Assembly: GCA_963747735.1 (NCBI GenBank)
Contig: CAVVGE010000006.1
Coordinates: 434,001 to 498,000 of the forward strand
Direction: 5' to 3'
Origin: AP-15 sp963747735
GTDB lineage: Bacteria > Pseudomonadota > Alphaproteobacteria > ATCC43930 > CGMCC-115725
DNA length: 64,000 nt
Notes under the pieces: model-generated
What the model saw: only the letters and a program-made list of their open reading frames with translations
The model's database searches: none
What the model was told of the DNA's origin: nothing
In this document: piece by piece, positions 53,301 to 60,854 of the stretch
How positions within the stretch are numbered: position 1 is the first letter of the stretch
Layout: every line of letters starts with the position of its first letter
Translations under genes and position numbers: made by a program

Positions 53301-54148
53301 GCCGCCAGCGGATCCTGCGCCGCGCCGGCGCGCACCGAAAATCCGGTCGCGTTGAGGATCACCGCAGGCGGGGCCGCAGCGAGCAGCTCCTCGAGCAAGG
53401 AGCCTGCCTCGGCGTCTTTCAGGCTTTGCACAAAGACCGGCAACGGCCGCAGGCGCCGCGCCGCAATGGCTTGAACGAGCGCATCGACCGGTGCGGTGTT
53501 GCCGGATTGCACCAATGCCCGATAAAACAAGATCGGCACGACGCCGCCTTCGCCGCGCCAGCGCGCGGCAATCTCGTCGAGGCTCGGCAGCGGGCAATCG
53601 GGCCAATAGAGCCCGGCGCGCAGCAGCGGGGCGGGCTCGGCCCAATCCGCCGCGCGGCCGAAGAGCGTGCCGGCATAGCGCAGAAAATTCTCGGCGTTGC
53701 CGGGGCCGCCTTCGACCAGGTAGCGCCAGAGCCGCCGCGACGCCTGGGGCTGCGCCGTCGAGAATTCGGCAAGCTCCCGGTCGGGCTTGTCATCGCCGGG
53801 AAGGAGCGCCAGCGGAATTTTGCTGGCGCGGCAGATTTCGCCGAGCCGCTCGACGCCATAACGCCAATAGCTGCTGCCGCCGAGGATGCGAGCGACGACG
53901 AGCCGCGCCGCAGCGGCCGTCTCCATATAGAGATCGACCGACAGGTTGTGGGCGAGCCGTCCGATCGGCGCGAGGCGCAGGGTCGGCGCCGCCGGGTCTT
54001 GCGCTCGCCGCCGCTGTTGCGCCGCGGCGAGGAGGGCCAATTCGGTGTCGGCGCTCGACAGCACGACGATGTCGCCCGGCGTCTGCGCGAGATCGACCGC
54101 GGACGTGCCGTCGGCGATCACCCCCGGCTGGGTCGCGAGCAGGTGCAT
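50378..54148 (-). CDS. cobN: Aerobic cobaltochelatase large subunit
   Basis: A 1256-residue protein, close to the usual 1250-1280 of CobN. It is the H subunit analogue of magnesium chelatase that inserts cobalt into hydrogenobyrinate a,c-diamide at the cost of ATP, together with CobS and CobT chelatase subunits (not in this window). Seen: LVLANYPNRDGRIGNGVGLDTPASA, GHLG-like DAVIHLGKHGTLEWLPGK, YPFIVNDPGEGTQAKRRAQAVIVDHLTPPL, and the C-terminal RHGYKGAAEIAATVDYLFAF. It follows cobW with no gap. Confidence 0.95.
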   Translation of the reverse strand: MHLLATQPGVIADGTSAVDLAQTPGDIVVLSSADTELALLAAAQQRRRAQDPAAPTLRLAPIGRLAHNLSVDLYMETAAAARLVVARILGGSSYWRYGVERLGEICRASKIPLALLPGDDKPDRELAEFSTAQPQASRRLWRYLVEGGPGNAENFLRYAGTLFGRAADWAEPAPLLRAGLYWPDCPLPSLDEIAARWRGEGGVVPILFYRALVQSGNTAPVDALVQAIAARRLRPLPVFVQSLKDAEAGSLLEELLAAAPPAVILNATGFSVRAGAAQDPLAAADCPVLQVVFSGGDEESWRDGTRGLNPRDLAMNVALPEIDGRILTRAVSFKAPLGRDPESEADLVGYRPVADRIAFVADLARNWARLRQKPPAERRVALVLANYPNRDGRIGNGVGLDTPASAIAIFRALAAAGYRIGDAPDDPRELIERLLAGPTNAKPAAPAEESLSFADYSAFFTTLPPLVQRAVAERWGAAERDPFFREGRLDCGRFAIPGFRAGNIAVLIQPARGYNIDPKSTYHDPALVPPHGYLAAYAWLAQGFRADAVIHLGKHGTLEWLPGKALALSAECYPEAAMPPLPHLYPFIVNDPGEGTQAKRRAQAVIVDHLTPPLTRAGSYGPLADLERLIDEYYQAAQGDMRRVAPLAAAILEQARAAGLDGDCGIIAGEDPAAALPKLDAFLCELKELQIRDGLHVFGQSPAGEQLDALLVALARPARGAAPEDASLLRALAADLDLACDPLAMDLAAPWTGPRPRILADAAALPPASGAWRTAGGGWRTAGDTVERLEALALRLVSGDTKPKADWHQTRTVLGWTERVLRPAVTRCGAAEIAGLLAGLDGRSVAPGPSGAPSRGRPEVLPTGRNFFSVDIRAVPTETAWQLGWKSAALLVERHAQEYGAYPERMALSAWGTANMRTGGDDIAQALALMGVRPVWERASGRVTGFEILPASVLDRPRVDVTLRVSGFFRDAFPGLIDLFDSAARAVAALDEPAGVNPLAARCAADRHTLEARGIAPQEAARRAGYRVFGAKPGSYGAGLQTLIDERIWDSEADLAETWLGWSGYAYGAGAEGLPERGMLEARLAAADAVVHNQDNREHDLLDSDDYYQFEGGLALVVRQLSGRAPAVWHNDHSRPETPRIRSLREELGRVVRGRAANPRWIAGVMRHGYKGAAEIAATVDYLFAFAATARVVDDTHFEALYDAYLADDTVRGFMAEHNPAALAETGRRFLEAIERGLWRPRRNSTRETLTQWSGG

Positions 54149-55174
54149 TCAGCCTCCCAGCGCCGCGGTGATCGCGGCCCGGTCGAGGCCCTTCTTGCCG
54201 ATCACGACGAGCCGCGTGCCGCGGCGCTCGCCCGCTTCCCACGGCCGGTCGAAATAATGCAGCACCCGGTCGCCCACTGCCTGCACGACCTGCCTGCGGT
54301 CGCGGCCGGGAAGATCGACAAAGCCTTTGACCCGCAAGACGTCGTGCGCGGCAATGGCACCCTTCAGCCGCGCCAGAAACGCCGCACCGTCGGCAACCGG
54401 TCCGAGGCTCGCGACAAAGCTCTCGAAATCGTCGTGGTCATGCGCCTGATCGAGGACGTGCAACGACGGGCGGGCGGCGAGATCGTCCTCGGCCGCGGCG
54501 GCGAGGCCGAGCGCCACCTCGGGCGGCACCGCGCCGTCGCGGGTCTCGACCAGCTTCACGCCGGGGCGCAGCCGCGCCTCGATGTCGCGGCGCAGCGTCG
54601 CGAGGCGCTCGGGCGCCACCAGGTCGGTTTTGTTCAGGACCACCAGATCGGCGCACGCGAGCTGGTCGCCGAACACCTCTTCGAGCGGGTTGTCGTGCGC
54701 GAGCGCCGGGTCGGCGGCACGCTGCTGCGCCACCGCCTGCGGATCGTCGGCGAACCGGCCGGCGGCAAGGGCTGCGGCGTCGATCACCGTCAGCACGCCG
54801 TCGACCGTGGTGCGGGTGCGGATTTCGGGCCAGGCAAAAGCCTGCACCAGCGGCTTGGGCAAGGCGAGGCCGGACGTCTCGATCAGGATGTGCTCGGGCG
54901 GCGCCGGGCGGTCGAGGAGCTTGGTCAGGGTCGGCAGGAAATCGTCGGCGACGGTGCAGCACAGACAGCCATTGGCGAGCTCGACGATGTCGTCCTCGGC
55001 GCAGGCGGCGTCACCGCAACCGAGCAGCAATTCGCGGTCGATCCCGAGCGCGCCAAACTCGTTGACGACGATGGCGAGGCGCCGGCCTTGTGCGCGCGCC
55101 AGCAGGTGCCGCACCAGGCTCGTCTTGCCGGCGCCGAGAAAGCCGGTGATCACCGTCGCCGGGACCCGTTGCAT
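54149..55174 (-). CDS. cobW: CobW-family GTPase metallochaperone
   Basis: A 341-residue GTPase of the COG0523 family, presumed to deliver cobalt for the cobaltochelatase. The G1 loop is TVITGFLGAGKTSLVRHLL, the metal-binding CxCC is NGCLCCTVADDF (residues near 70), and LVVLNKTDLV is the NKxD specificity loop. A His/Asp patch (LHVDQ... HDHDDFE) precedes the CobW C-terminal domain. It lies between cobU and cobN in the operon. Confidence 0.94.
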   Translation of the reverse strand: MQRVPATVITGFLGAGKTSLVRHLLARAQGRRLAIVVNEFGALGIDRELLLGCGDAACAEDDIVELANGCLCCTVADDFLPTLTKLLDRPAPPEHILIETSGLALPKPLVQAFAWPEIRTRTTVDGVLTVIDAAALAAGRFADDPQAVAQQRAADPALAHDNPLEEVFGDQLACADLVVLNKTDLVAPERLATLRRDIEARLRPGVKLVETRDGAVPPEVALGLAAAAEDDLAARPSLHVLDQAHDHDDFESFVASLGPVADGAAFLARLKGAIAAHDVLRVKGFVDLPGRDRRQVVQAVGDRVLHYFDRPWEAGERRGTRLVVIGKKGLDRAAITAALGG

Positions 55175-55177
55175 GGC

Positions 55178-55729
55178 TCAGGCTTTCTTCAGCACGAGCG
55201 GCAGCCCGGCCGCGACAAAGACCACGCGGTCGGCGACCGCCGCGACCTCCTGGTTCAGCCGGCCGGCGGCGTCGCGGAACTCGCGGCCGAGCGCGGTTTC
55301 CGGCACCAGGCCCATGCCGACCTCGTTGGCGACCAGCACGACCGGGCCGGCGGCCAAGCGCAACGCCGCGCACAGCGTATCGGTCGCCGCCTCGACCGGC
55401 CGGCCGGCGAGCATCGCATTCGCCAGCCACAAGGTCAGGCAATCGACGAGCAATGGCCGCTCGGGTTTTGCCTCGGCGCCGATCAGCGGGGCGAGCGCCA
55501 GCGGCTCTTCGACGGTGCGCCAAAACGTGCCGCGGCGCGCCCGGTGCGCGGCGATCCGCGCCGCCATCTCGGCATCGCCCGCCTCGGCCGTCGCGCAATA
55601 GGTGCCGCGAGCCGCACCAGCTTCGACCAGGCGTTCGGCATAGCGGCTCTTGCCCGAGCGCGCGCCGCCCAGCACCAGTGTCACCGGCGGGAGCCCGATA
55701 TGCGCTCGGTCTGAACCTGTGAACGGCAT
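55178..55729 (-). CDS. cobU: Adenosylcobinamide kinase/adenosylcobinamide-phosphate guanylyltransferase
   Basis: A 183-residue bifunctional enzyme (CobP in Pseudomonas naming) that phosphorylates adenosylcobinamide and transfers GMP to it. It shows VTLVLGGARSGKSRYAERLVEA (P-loop), TYCATAEAGDAEMAARIAAHRARRG with the guanylylated-His region, LLVDCLTLWLANAML and VVLVANEVGMGLVP. The ATG at 55729 has the GGAGGAGG ribosome site and lies about 40 nt past the cobalamin riboswitch, making this the first gene of the controlled operon. Confidence 0.95.
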   Translation of the reverse strand: MPFTGSDRAHIGLPPVTLVLGGARSGKSRYAERLVEAGAARGTYCATAEAGDAEMAARIAAHRARRGTFWRTVEEPLALAPLIGAEAKPERPLLVDCLTLWLANAMLAGRPVEAATDTLCAALRLAAGPVVLVANEVGMGLVPETALGREFRDAAGRLNQEVAAVADRVVFVAAGLPLVLKKA

Positions 55730-55770
55730 AGGTGCCTCCTCCTCCGCCCGAGGAATCGTCGCAACTCGAT

Positions 55771-55917
55771 GCGATGCGGAGGTCTCCTGGCTCGGGGTCG
55801 TCGCTCGCGGCGCCTTCCCGGCCGGGCTCCCACCCAGCCAGTGGCCGTTGCCGCGGGCTCGCCGCTTACAGTTGCGGGGGCAGCGCCGGCATTGCACCGG
55901 ACTTCCCTGTCGCATCG
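55771..55917 (-). promoter_or_regulatory. Cobalamin (adenosylcobalamin) riboswitch
   Basis: On the minus strand I read CAGGGAA...CCGGTGCAATGCCGG, then CTGCCCCCGCAACTGTAAGCGG, the B12 box GCCACTG (plus-strand CAGTGGC at 55838-55844), GGGAAGG and AGCCAGGAGACC, the complete consensus order of the aptamer. Closing stem P1 forms between CGATGCG (5' arm) and CGCATCG (3' arm), setting the limits. Ligand binding should shut off cobU-cobW-cobN-cobO-cobQ. The short 40-nt spacer without a U-rich terminator suggests control of translation. A perfect palindrome, CATGCTAGCATG (55924-55935), lies just upstream, in the promoter area. Confidence 0.95.
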
Positions 55918-56017
55918 CGGCAACATGCTAGCATGCCGCAGCGCGCGCCGTCACCCGGTCGTTGCCGGCCCGGCGTCGCCGCCATATCCTGCGCGACCCG
56001 AACAGAGGAGGGGCGGC

Positions 56018-56425
56018 ATGAAGATCGAGGGCGGATGCCTCTGCGGCAAGGTGCGCTATTCAGCCGATACCGAGCCGGCCTTTGTCGGCGTGTGCCACTG
56101 CAAGAACTGCCAGAAGGGCACGGGAGCCGCCTTTGCCGTGGTGGTGGGCGTGGCCAAGCCGGCGCTCGATGTGCAAGGCACGCTGCAGACCTTTACCGGT
56201 CGGGGCGACAGCGGCAAACCGACCTATCGGCGCTTTTGCCCGGAATGCGGATCGACGCTGATCGACGAGGCCGAGGCCCTGCCGAACGTCACGATGATCT
56301 TGGCCGGGACCCTCGACGATGCGAGCTGGCTTAAGCCGACCATGGAGATCTTCTGCGACAGCGCGCAGCCTTGGGTCAGCCTCGGCGGCGAGCGGCAGCG
56401 CTTCCCGAAGATGCCGGCGCCGTGA
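56018..56425 (+). CDS. GFA-family zinc protein (CENP-V/glutathione-dependent formaldehyde-activating fold)
   Basis: A 135-residue zinc-binding protein. The family cysteines are in GGCLCGKVRYSA, VCHCKNCQKGTGAAF and RFCPECGSTL. These bind two zinc ions. Despite the family name, most members have no proven formaldehyde chemistry. GGAGGGG precedes the ATG at 56018. It is divergent from the cobalamin operon with the riboswitch between and is not part of the B12 pathway. Confidence 0.92.
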   Translation: MKIEGGCLCGKVRYSADTEPAFVGVCHCKNCQKGTGAAFAVVVGVAKPALDVQGTLQTFTGRGDSGKPTYRRFCPECGSTLIDEAEALPNVTMILAGTLDDASWLKPTMEIFCDSAQPWVSLGGERQRFPKMPAP

Positions 56426-56431
56426 TCTCGG

Positions 56432-57208
56432 TCATCGGGCCGAAGCGGCGAGCAGGATGACGATCTCCGCCACCTGTTGAACGGCGCCGAGCACGTCGCC
56501 GGTCTGGCCGCCGATCTGACGCCGCGCGAGCAAAGCCACCGCACCGGCCGCCGCTGCCGCGAGGCCGAGCGCAACCGCGCCGCGCACCGGCCCGAGCGCC
56601 GCCAGCCCGATCGCAACAGCGATCAGGATCGCAGCTGTCGCGGGCACGAGCCGCGGCCGTCCCGCGGCAAAACCCTGCCCGTCGCGGCGGGCCGGCGGCA
56701 GCGCCCACATCGCCGCCGCGACGAGGGCGCGCGAGGCGGCATGCGCCGCGACCAAGGCGAGGCCCGCATAAATCGCCTCGCGCATCGCCACGAGCGCAGC
56801 GGCGCGCAGGCCGAGGCTCAGCACCAACGCCAAGACGCCAAAGGTGCCGAGCCGGCTGTCGCGCATGATTTCGAGCTTGCGCGCCGGGTCGCGGCCGCCG
56901 GCGAGCCCATCGGCGGTGTCGGCGAGCCCGTCCTCGTGCAAGCCCCCGGTCAATGCGATCCCGGCGAAGACGGCGAGGAGTGCCGCCGCCCAATCGCCGA
57001 GGCCGACCAGCTGCGCCGTCAAAAACACAAAAGCTGCGACGGCGCCGATCCCGGCGCCGACGAGCGGAAACCCCCAGGCAGAATCGGCGAGCCGCCAGCC
57101 GCCCTCGGCCGAGGCCGCCATCGGCACGCATGTAAAGAACGCGACCGCGGCGGCAAAGCCGGCGACAATGCCGCGCCGCCGGGACGGGGGTTGCTCGGGA
57201 CCGCTCAT
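56432..57208 (-). CDS. cobS: Adenosylcobinamide-GDP ribazoletransferase
   Basis: A 258-residue membrane enzyme (CobV in Pseudomonas naming; not the chelatase subunit of the same letter) that joins GDP-cobinamide with alpha-ribazole to make adenosylcobalamin. FFTCVPM near the start, then LTGGLHEDGLADTADGLAGGRDPARKLEIMRDSRLGTFG (shown in parts; key DGxxDxxDG) and about seven hydrophobic helices are characteristic. Divergent from cobT with a 30-36 bp gap. Confidence 0.94.
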   Translation of the reverse strand: MSGPEQPPSRRRGIVAGFAAAVAFFTCVPMAASAEGGWRLADSAWGFPLVGAGIGAVAAFVFLTAQLVGLGDWAAALLAVFAGIALTGGLHEDGLADTADGLAGGRDPARKLEIMRDSRLGTFGVLALVLSLGLRAAALVAMREAIYAGLALVAAHAASRALVAAAMWALPPARRDGQGFAAGRPRLVPATAAILIAVAIGLAALGPVRGAVALGLAAAAAGAVALLARRQIGGQTGDVLGAVQQVAEIVILLAASAR

Positions 57209-57244
57209 CGCCCGACCATAGCCGATCTTTTTTGAGGCGTGCCT

Positions 57245-58282
57245 ATGAACGAGCCGGTCGCCGATCTCGACGAAATCCGCGCGCTGCTGAACCATTTGCC
57301 GGGGCCTGATCTGGAATCCGCGAACGCCGCGACCGAGCGTCAGGCGCAGCTGACCAAGCCCGCGGGCTCGCTCGGCCGGCTCGAAGAGCTGGCAATCTGG
57401 CTCGCCACCTGGCAGGCGCGCCACCCGCCGCGCCTCGACCATCCGCGCACGATCGTCTTCGCCGGCAATCACGGGGTCGCGGCGCGCGGCGTCTCGGCCT
57501 ACCCCGCTGCGGTCACCGCCGAGATGGTCAAGAACTTTGTTGCCGGCGGTGCCGCGGTGAACCAGCTTTGCCGCGTCGTCGATGCCGATTTGCGGGTCTA
57601 CGAGATGAACCTCGACGCGCCGACCGCGGACATCGTCGACGGGCCGGCGATGACCGAGGCGGAATGCGGCAACGCGATGGCCTACGGCATGATGGCGGTC
57701 GAGCCCGGCATCGATGCGCTGGCGATTGGCGAGATGGGGATCGGCAACACTACCGCCGCGGCGGCGTTGTGCGCGGCACTCTTTGGCGGCGAGGCCGAGC
57801 TGTGGACCGGTCCCGGCACCGGTGTGGCCGGAACCGCGCTCGACAACAAGCGCCGGGTCGTCGCTGCGGCGGTGGCGCGGCATATGCCGGAGGCGCGCGA
57901 CCCGTTCGACATGCTGCGCCGGCTCGGCGGGCTCGAATTGGCGGCGATCGCCGGGGCGGTGATGGCAGCGCGGCTCGGCCGGGTCCCGGTGGTGCTCGAC
58001 GGCTTCAGCTCGACTGCCGCCGCCGCGGCGCTGTTTGCCGCCGAGCCGCATGCGCTCGACCATTGCGTCGTGGCGCACGTCTCGGCCGAGCCGGGTCACC
58101 GCGTTCTTCTCGACCGTCTCGGCCAAAGGCCGCTTTTCGATCTCGGCATGCGGCTCGGCGAAGCCTCGGGCGCCACAATCGCGCTCGGCCTTTTGCAGGC
58201 GGCGGCAGCGTGCCACAACGGCATGGCGACCTTCACCGAGGCCGGGGTCAGCGGCGCGGTTGGGGTCAGCGATCCCGGGTGA
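57245..58282 (+). CDS. cobT: Nicotinate-nucleotide-dimethylbenzimidazole phosphoribosyltransferase
   Basis: About 345 residues (CobU in Pseudomonas naming); it makes alpha-ribazole phosphate from dimethylbenzimidazole. Seen: LTKPAGSLGRLEELAIWLA, VFAGNHGVAARGVSAYPAAVTAEMV, IGEMGIGNTTAAAALCAALFGG and the catalytic Glu in GMRLGEASGATIAL. The ATG at 57245 has GAGG 9 nt upstream; a GTG at 57239 is in frame. With divergent cobS it assembles the lower ligand loop. Confidence 0.95.
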   Translation: MNEPVADLDEIRALLNHLPGPDLESANAATERQAQLTKPAGSLGRLEELAIWLATWQARHPPRLDHPRTIVFAGNHGVAARGVSAYPAAVTAEMVKNFVAGGAAVNQLCRVVDADLRVYEMNLDAPTADIVDGPAMTEAECGNAMAYGMMAVEPGIDALAIGEMGIGNTTAAAALCAALFGGEAELWTGPGTGVAGTALDNKRRVVAAAVARHMPEARDPFDMLRRLGGLELAAIAGAVMAARLGRVPVVLDGFSSTAAAAALFAAEPHALDHCVVAHVSAEPGHRVLLDRLGQRPLFDLGMRLGEASGATIALGLLQAAAACHNGMATFTEAGVSGAVGVSDPG

Positions 58283-58292
58283 GAGGGGCGGA

Positions 58293-59093
58293 TCAGGGAA
58301 CGATGCCGCGCGCCGCCCAGGCCGTCGCCGCCATCGAGCGCGGCCCGTCGGCGCCGCCGGCGAGGTAGGCCCGGCGCACCGCCTCGGCCAAGGTGGCCAG
58401 CCGCTCCGGCTCGAGGCTTTTGACATAGTCGCCGACCGGGCCTTGGGCGTGCTCGATCGGCTGCCAGTAATCGGCAAAGTCGCGGTATTCCTGGCGAATG
58501 GTCAAGGAACGGCCTTCGACATTGTCGAGCCCGGCGGCGCCGAAGCCGGCGAGGAGCTCTCCGGGGCCGGTCAACGGGCTCGAATAATGGCGGGCGCGGG
58601 CGCGGTCGGCCGCCGGGTCGAGGGCCGCCGCCGTGTCCCAGAAAATCCGTTGATAGACGAGGCCGCCGGGGAAATCCCAGACCGCTGCCGCGACCACGCC
58701 GCCCACGCGGGTCACGCGGCGCATGCCGGCAATCGCGCGCGCCGGCTCGGACATGAAATTGAGCGCCAGCTGCGACAGCGCGCGGTCGAAGCTGCCCTCG
58801 GCCAATTCGAGCGCGCCGGCGTCGCCGACCGCAAAGCTCAGCCGCGGGTCGGCCGACCGCCCGGCGGCATAAGCGATGTAGGGTGCCGCGATGTCGATGC
58901 CGACGATCGCCGCCGGTTCCGGCCGGGCGCAGAGCGCCAGCGCCAGGCTGCCGGTGCCGCAGCCGAGGTCGAGCACCCGGTCGCCCTTCGCGATGCCGGC
59001 CCAATCGATCAGCTGGCGAGCCAAGAGCGGGCTCCACCGCCCCATCAGCCGCTCGTAAGCCTTGGGATCGGTCGCGGTATAGCGCGACGGCAT
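58293..59093 (-). CDS. Class I SAM-dependent methyltransferase
   Basis: A 266-residue UbiE-like methyltransferase: VLDLGCGTGSLALALCA (motif I), GIDIAAPYIAYA, FAVGDAGALELAEGSFDRALSQLALNF and MRRVTRVGGVVAAAVWD. The substrate is unknown. It is convergent with cobT (10-bp gap) and has no link to the B12 pathway in its sequence. Confidence 0.88.
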   Translation of the reverse strand: MPSRYTATDPKAYERLMGRWSPLLARQLIDWAGIAKGDRVLDLGCGTGSLALALCARPEPAAIVGIDIAAPYIAYAAGRSADPRLSFAVGDAGALELAEGSFDRALSQLALNFMSEPARAIAGMRRVTRVGGVVAAAVWDFPGGLVYQRIFWDTAAALDPAADRARARHYSSPLTGPGELLAGFGAAGLDNVEGRSLTIRQEYRDFADYWQPIEHAQGPVGDYVKSLEPERLATLAEAVRRAYLAGGADGPRSMAATAWAARGIVP

Positions 59094-59108
59094 GTCCTCA
59101 CCTCCTCA

Positions 59109-59146
59109 AGGGCTGGTGTCGGGGCTGGTGTCGGGGCTGGTGTCGG
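59109..59146. repeat. Three tandem 12-bp repeats
   Basis: GGGCTGGTGTCG occurs three times head to tail, immediately upstream of the methyltransferase start. Such short arrays vary in number between strains. No function is evident. Confidence 0.8.
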
Positions 59147-59183
59147 TGGCAACGTCAAAAGGCTCGGCGGCTTGACGGGCGCG

Positions 59184-59210
59184 ATCGAGATATCTCAGTG
59201 TATATATCGC
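59184..59210 (+). promoter_or_regulatory. ModE-like operator upstream of modA
   Basis: Inverted repeat CGAGATAT-N8-ATATATCG (59186-59209) centred 45 bp before the modA ATG. It resembles the molybdate-responsive ModE box, whose half-sites are CGnTATAT-like, and is the most AT-rich spot around. The pairing is 7 of 8 per half-site. Overlap of a GAGATATCTC palindrome (59187-59196) is noted. The match is by eye. Confidence 0.5.
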
Positions 59211-59242
59211 GCGCTTGCACAACCTGTCATCGAGAGAGATCA

Positions 59243-60028
59243 ATGCGTCACCCCCGCCGCGCCATCTGGATTTTGTCGCTGCTGCTGCTGCTGCCGTTCG
59301 CGTCCACCCGAGCGGCAGCGGCGGACGATGTCGTCGTCTTTGCCGCCGCCAGCCTGAAAAACGCGCTCGACGACGCGGCGCAGACCTACCGCAAAGCAGG
59401 CGGTGCCGCGACCAAGATTTCCTACGCGGCGAGCTCGGCGCTGGCCAAGCAGATCGAGAACGGCGCGCCCGCCGACATCTTCATCTCGGCCGACCTCGCC
59501 TGGATGGACTATGTGCAAAAGAAAAATCTGATCCAGCCGGCGACGCGCAAAAACCTGCTCGGCAACCGCCTCGTCCTGGTGGCGCCGGCCGGCAGCGGCG
59601 TCAAGATCGATGTGAAGCCCGGTTTCGACCTGGTCGGGCTGCTGCATGGCGGGCGGCTGGCGATGGCCGACCCGGCCAGCGTCCCGGCCGGCAAATACGG
59701 CAAGGCGGCGCTGCAAAAGCTCGGCATCTGGAACGCGGTCGAGCCGCACGTCGCCGGCGCCGAGAATGTGCGCGCGGCGCTCCTTTTCGTCGACCGCAAG
59801 GAGACCCCGCTCGGCATCGTCTATGCGACCGACGCCGCCTCCGACCCGCGCGTCGAGATCGCCGCGACCTTTCCCCAAAGCACCCATCCGCCGATCATCT
59901 ATCCGGCGGCGCTGACCGCTGCGAGCAAGAACCTCGACGCGATAAAATTCCTGCAATTTCTCGAATCGCCAAAAGCACGGCCGGCCTTTGAAAAGCAAGG
60001 CTTTACTGTGCTCGGCGCCGGCGGTTAG
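59243..60028 (+). CDS. modA: Molybdate-binding protein
   Basis: A 261-residue periplasmic protein with a signal peptide (MRHPRRAIWILSLLLLLPFAS) and mature start AADDVVVFAAASLKNALDDAAQTYRKAGG. The molybdate-pocket segments SYAASSALAKQIENGAPADIFISADLAWMDY, LVAPAG and GIVYATDAAS are typical of ModA. modB and modC are not beside it: the next genes are an unrelated exporter on the other strand. It may work with a transporter elsewhere. The upstream palindrome suggests repression by a ModE-type regulator when molybdate is plentiful. Confidence 0.93.
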   Translation: MRHPRRAIWILSLLLLLPFASTRAAAADDVVVFAAASLKNALDDAAQTYRKAGGAATKISYAASSALAKQIENGAPADIFISADLAWMDYVQKKNLIQPATRKNLLGNRLVLVAPAGSGVKIDVKPGFDLVGLLHGGRLAMADPASVPAGKYGKAALQKLGIWNAVEPHVAGAENVRAALLFVDRKETPLGIVYATDAASDPRVEIAATFPQSTHPPIIYPAALTAASKNLDAIKFLQFLESPKARPAFEKQGFTVLGAGG

Positions 60029-60032
60029 GCGC

Positions 60033-60854
60033 TCACTCGCCCATCTGCAGCAGCGCCCCGCGGCGGCGGGCATCGCGAAACGCGATAAAAAAGCCGGTGG
60101 CGCCCAGCGCCAGCCAAACCAGGTCGAGGGCGCCTGCGGTCATCAGGTAATCGGCGCGGAAGACCTTCTGGAACAGCACCGCGCGCATCCCTTCGAACAC
60201 ATAGGTCGAGGGCAACGCCCAGGCGACGTGCTGCAGCCAGCGCGGCAGGATCGTAACCGGGTAATAGACCGCGCTGATCGGCGACAATGTGAACACCGCG
60301 AGCCAGGCCAGGCTTTCCGCACCCATGCCGTGGCGTAGGATCATGCCGCAGATCGCCAGGCCGAGCGACCAGCCCATGACCAGCAGCACGGCAAAGAAAC
60401 CGATCAGCGGCAGGCCCAGCGAAAAGATCGAGTAGTGATAGAGCACGATCGCCAAGAGCGCGGCCGGCAGGGCGCCGATCAGCACGCGCAGCAAGCTCAT
60501 CGACAACAGCGAAAAGACCCATTCATAGGGGCGCAACGGGGTGACGAACAAATGCCCGAGATTGCGCGCCCACATTTCTTCGAGAAACGAGATCGACAGC
60601 CCGAGCTGGCCGCGGAACAGCACGTCCCACAGCATGACCGCCGCCAGCAGCACGCCAAAAGCGCGAAAGACATAGTTGCTGTTGACGTAGAGAAACTGGC
60701 TCATGAACCCCCAGATCAGCATCTGCAAGGTCGGCCAATAGAGCAATTCGAGCGCACGCGGCCATGAGCTGCGCAACAGGTAGAGATAGCGCAGCAGCAT
60801 CGCCCAGACGCGGCTCGCCGACGACCCGCTCTCGCGATGTCCGCCGAGGCTCAC
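60033..60854 (-). CDS. ABC-2 type permease
   Basis: A 273-residue inner-membrane permease with about six helices. It starts at a GTG overlapping the ATPase stop (GTGA). LLRYLYLLRSSWPRALELLYWPTLQMLIWGF, YVFRAFGVLLAAVMLWDVLFR and PISAVYYPVTILPRWLQHVAWALP (in parts) fit ABC-2 exporters for drugs, lipids or glycans. Substrate unknown. Confidence 0.88.
   Translation of the reverse strand: MSLGGHRESGSSASRVWAMLLRYLYLLRSSWPRALELLYWPTLQMLIWGFMSQFLYVNSNYVFRAFGVLLAAVMLWDVLFRGQLGLSISFLEEMWARNLGHLFVTPLRPYEWVFSLLSMSLLRVLIGALPAALLAIVLYHYSIFSLGLPLIGFFAVLLVMGWSLGLAICGMILRHGMGAESLAWLAVFTLSPISAVYYPVTILPRWLQHVAWALPSTYVFEGMRAVLFQKVFRADYLMTAGALDLVWLALGATGFFIAFRDARRRGALLQMGE

Noticed and set aside
52049..55714. 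1221-codon open frame on the plus strand
   Set aside because: It is antisense to cobN, cobW and cobU, all with strong family motifs. The translation is rich in Arg, Gly, His and Asp as expected of a GC-driven antisense frame, and no domain is visible.
59100..59150. CRISPR or attachment-site repeat
   Set aside because: The units are 12 bp, contiguous and without spacers; no cas gene or integrase is present anywhere in the window.
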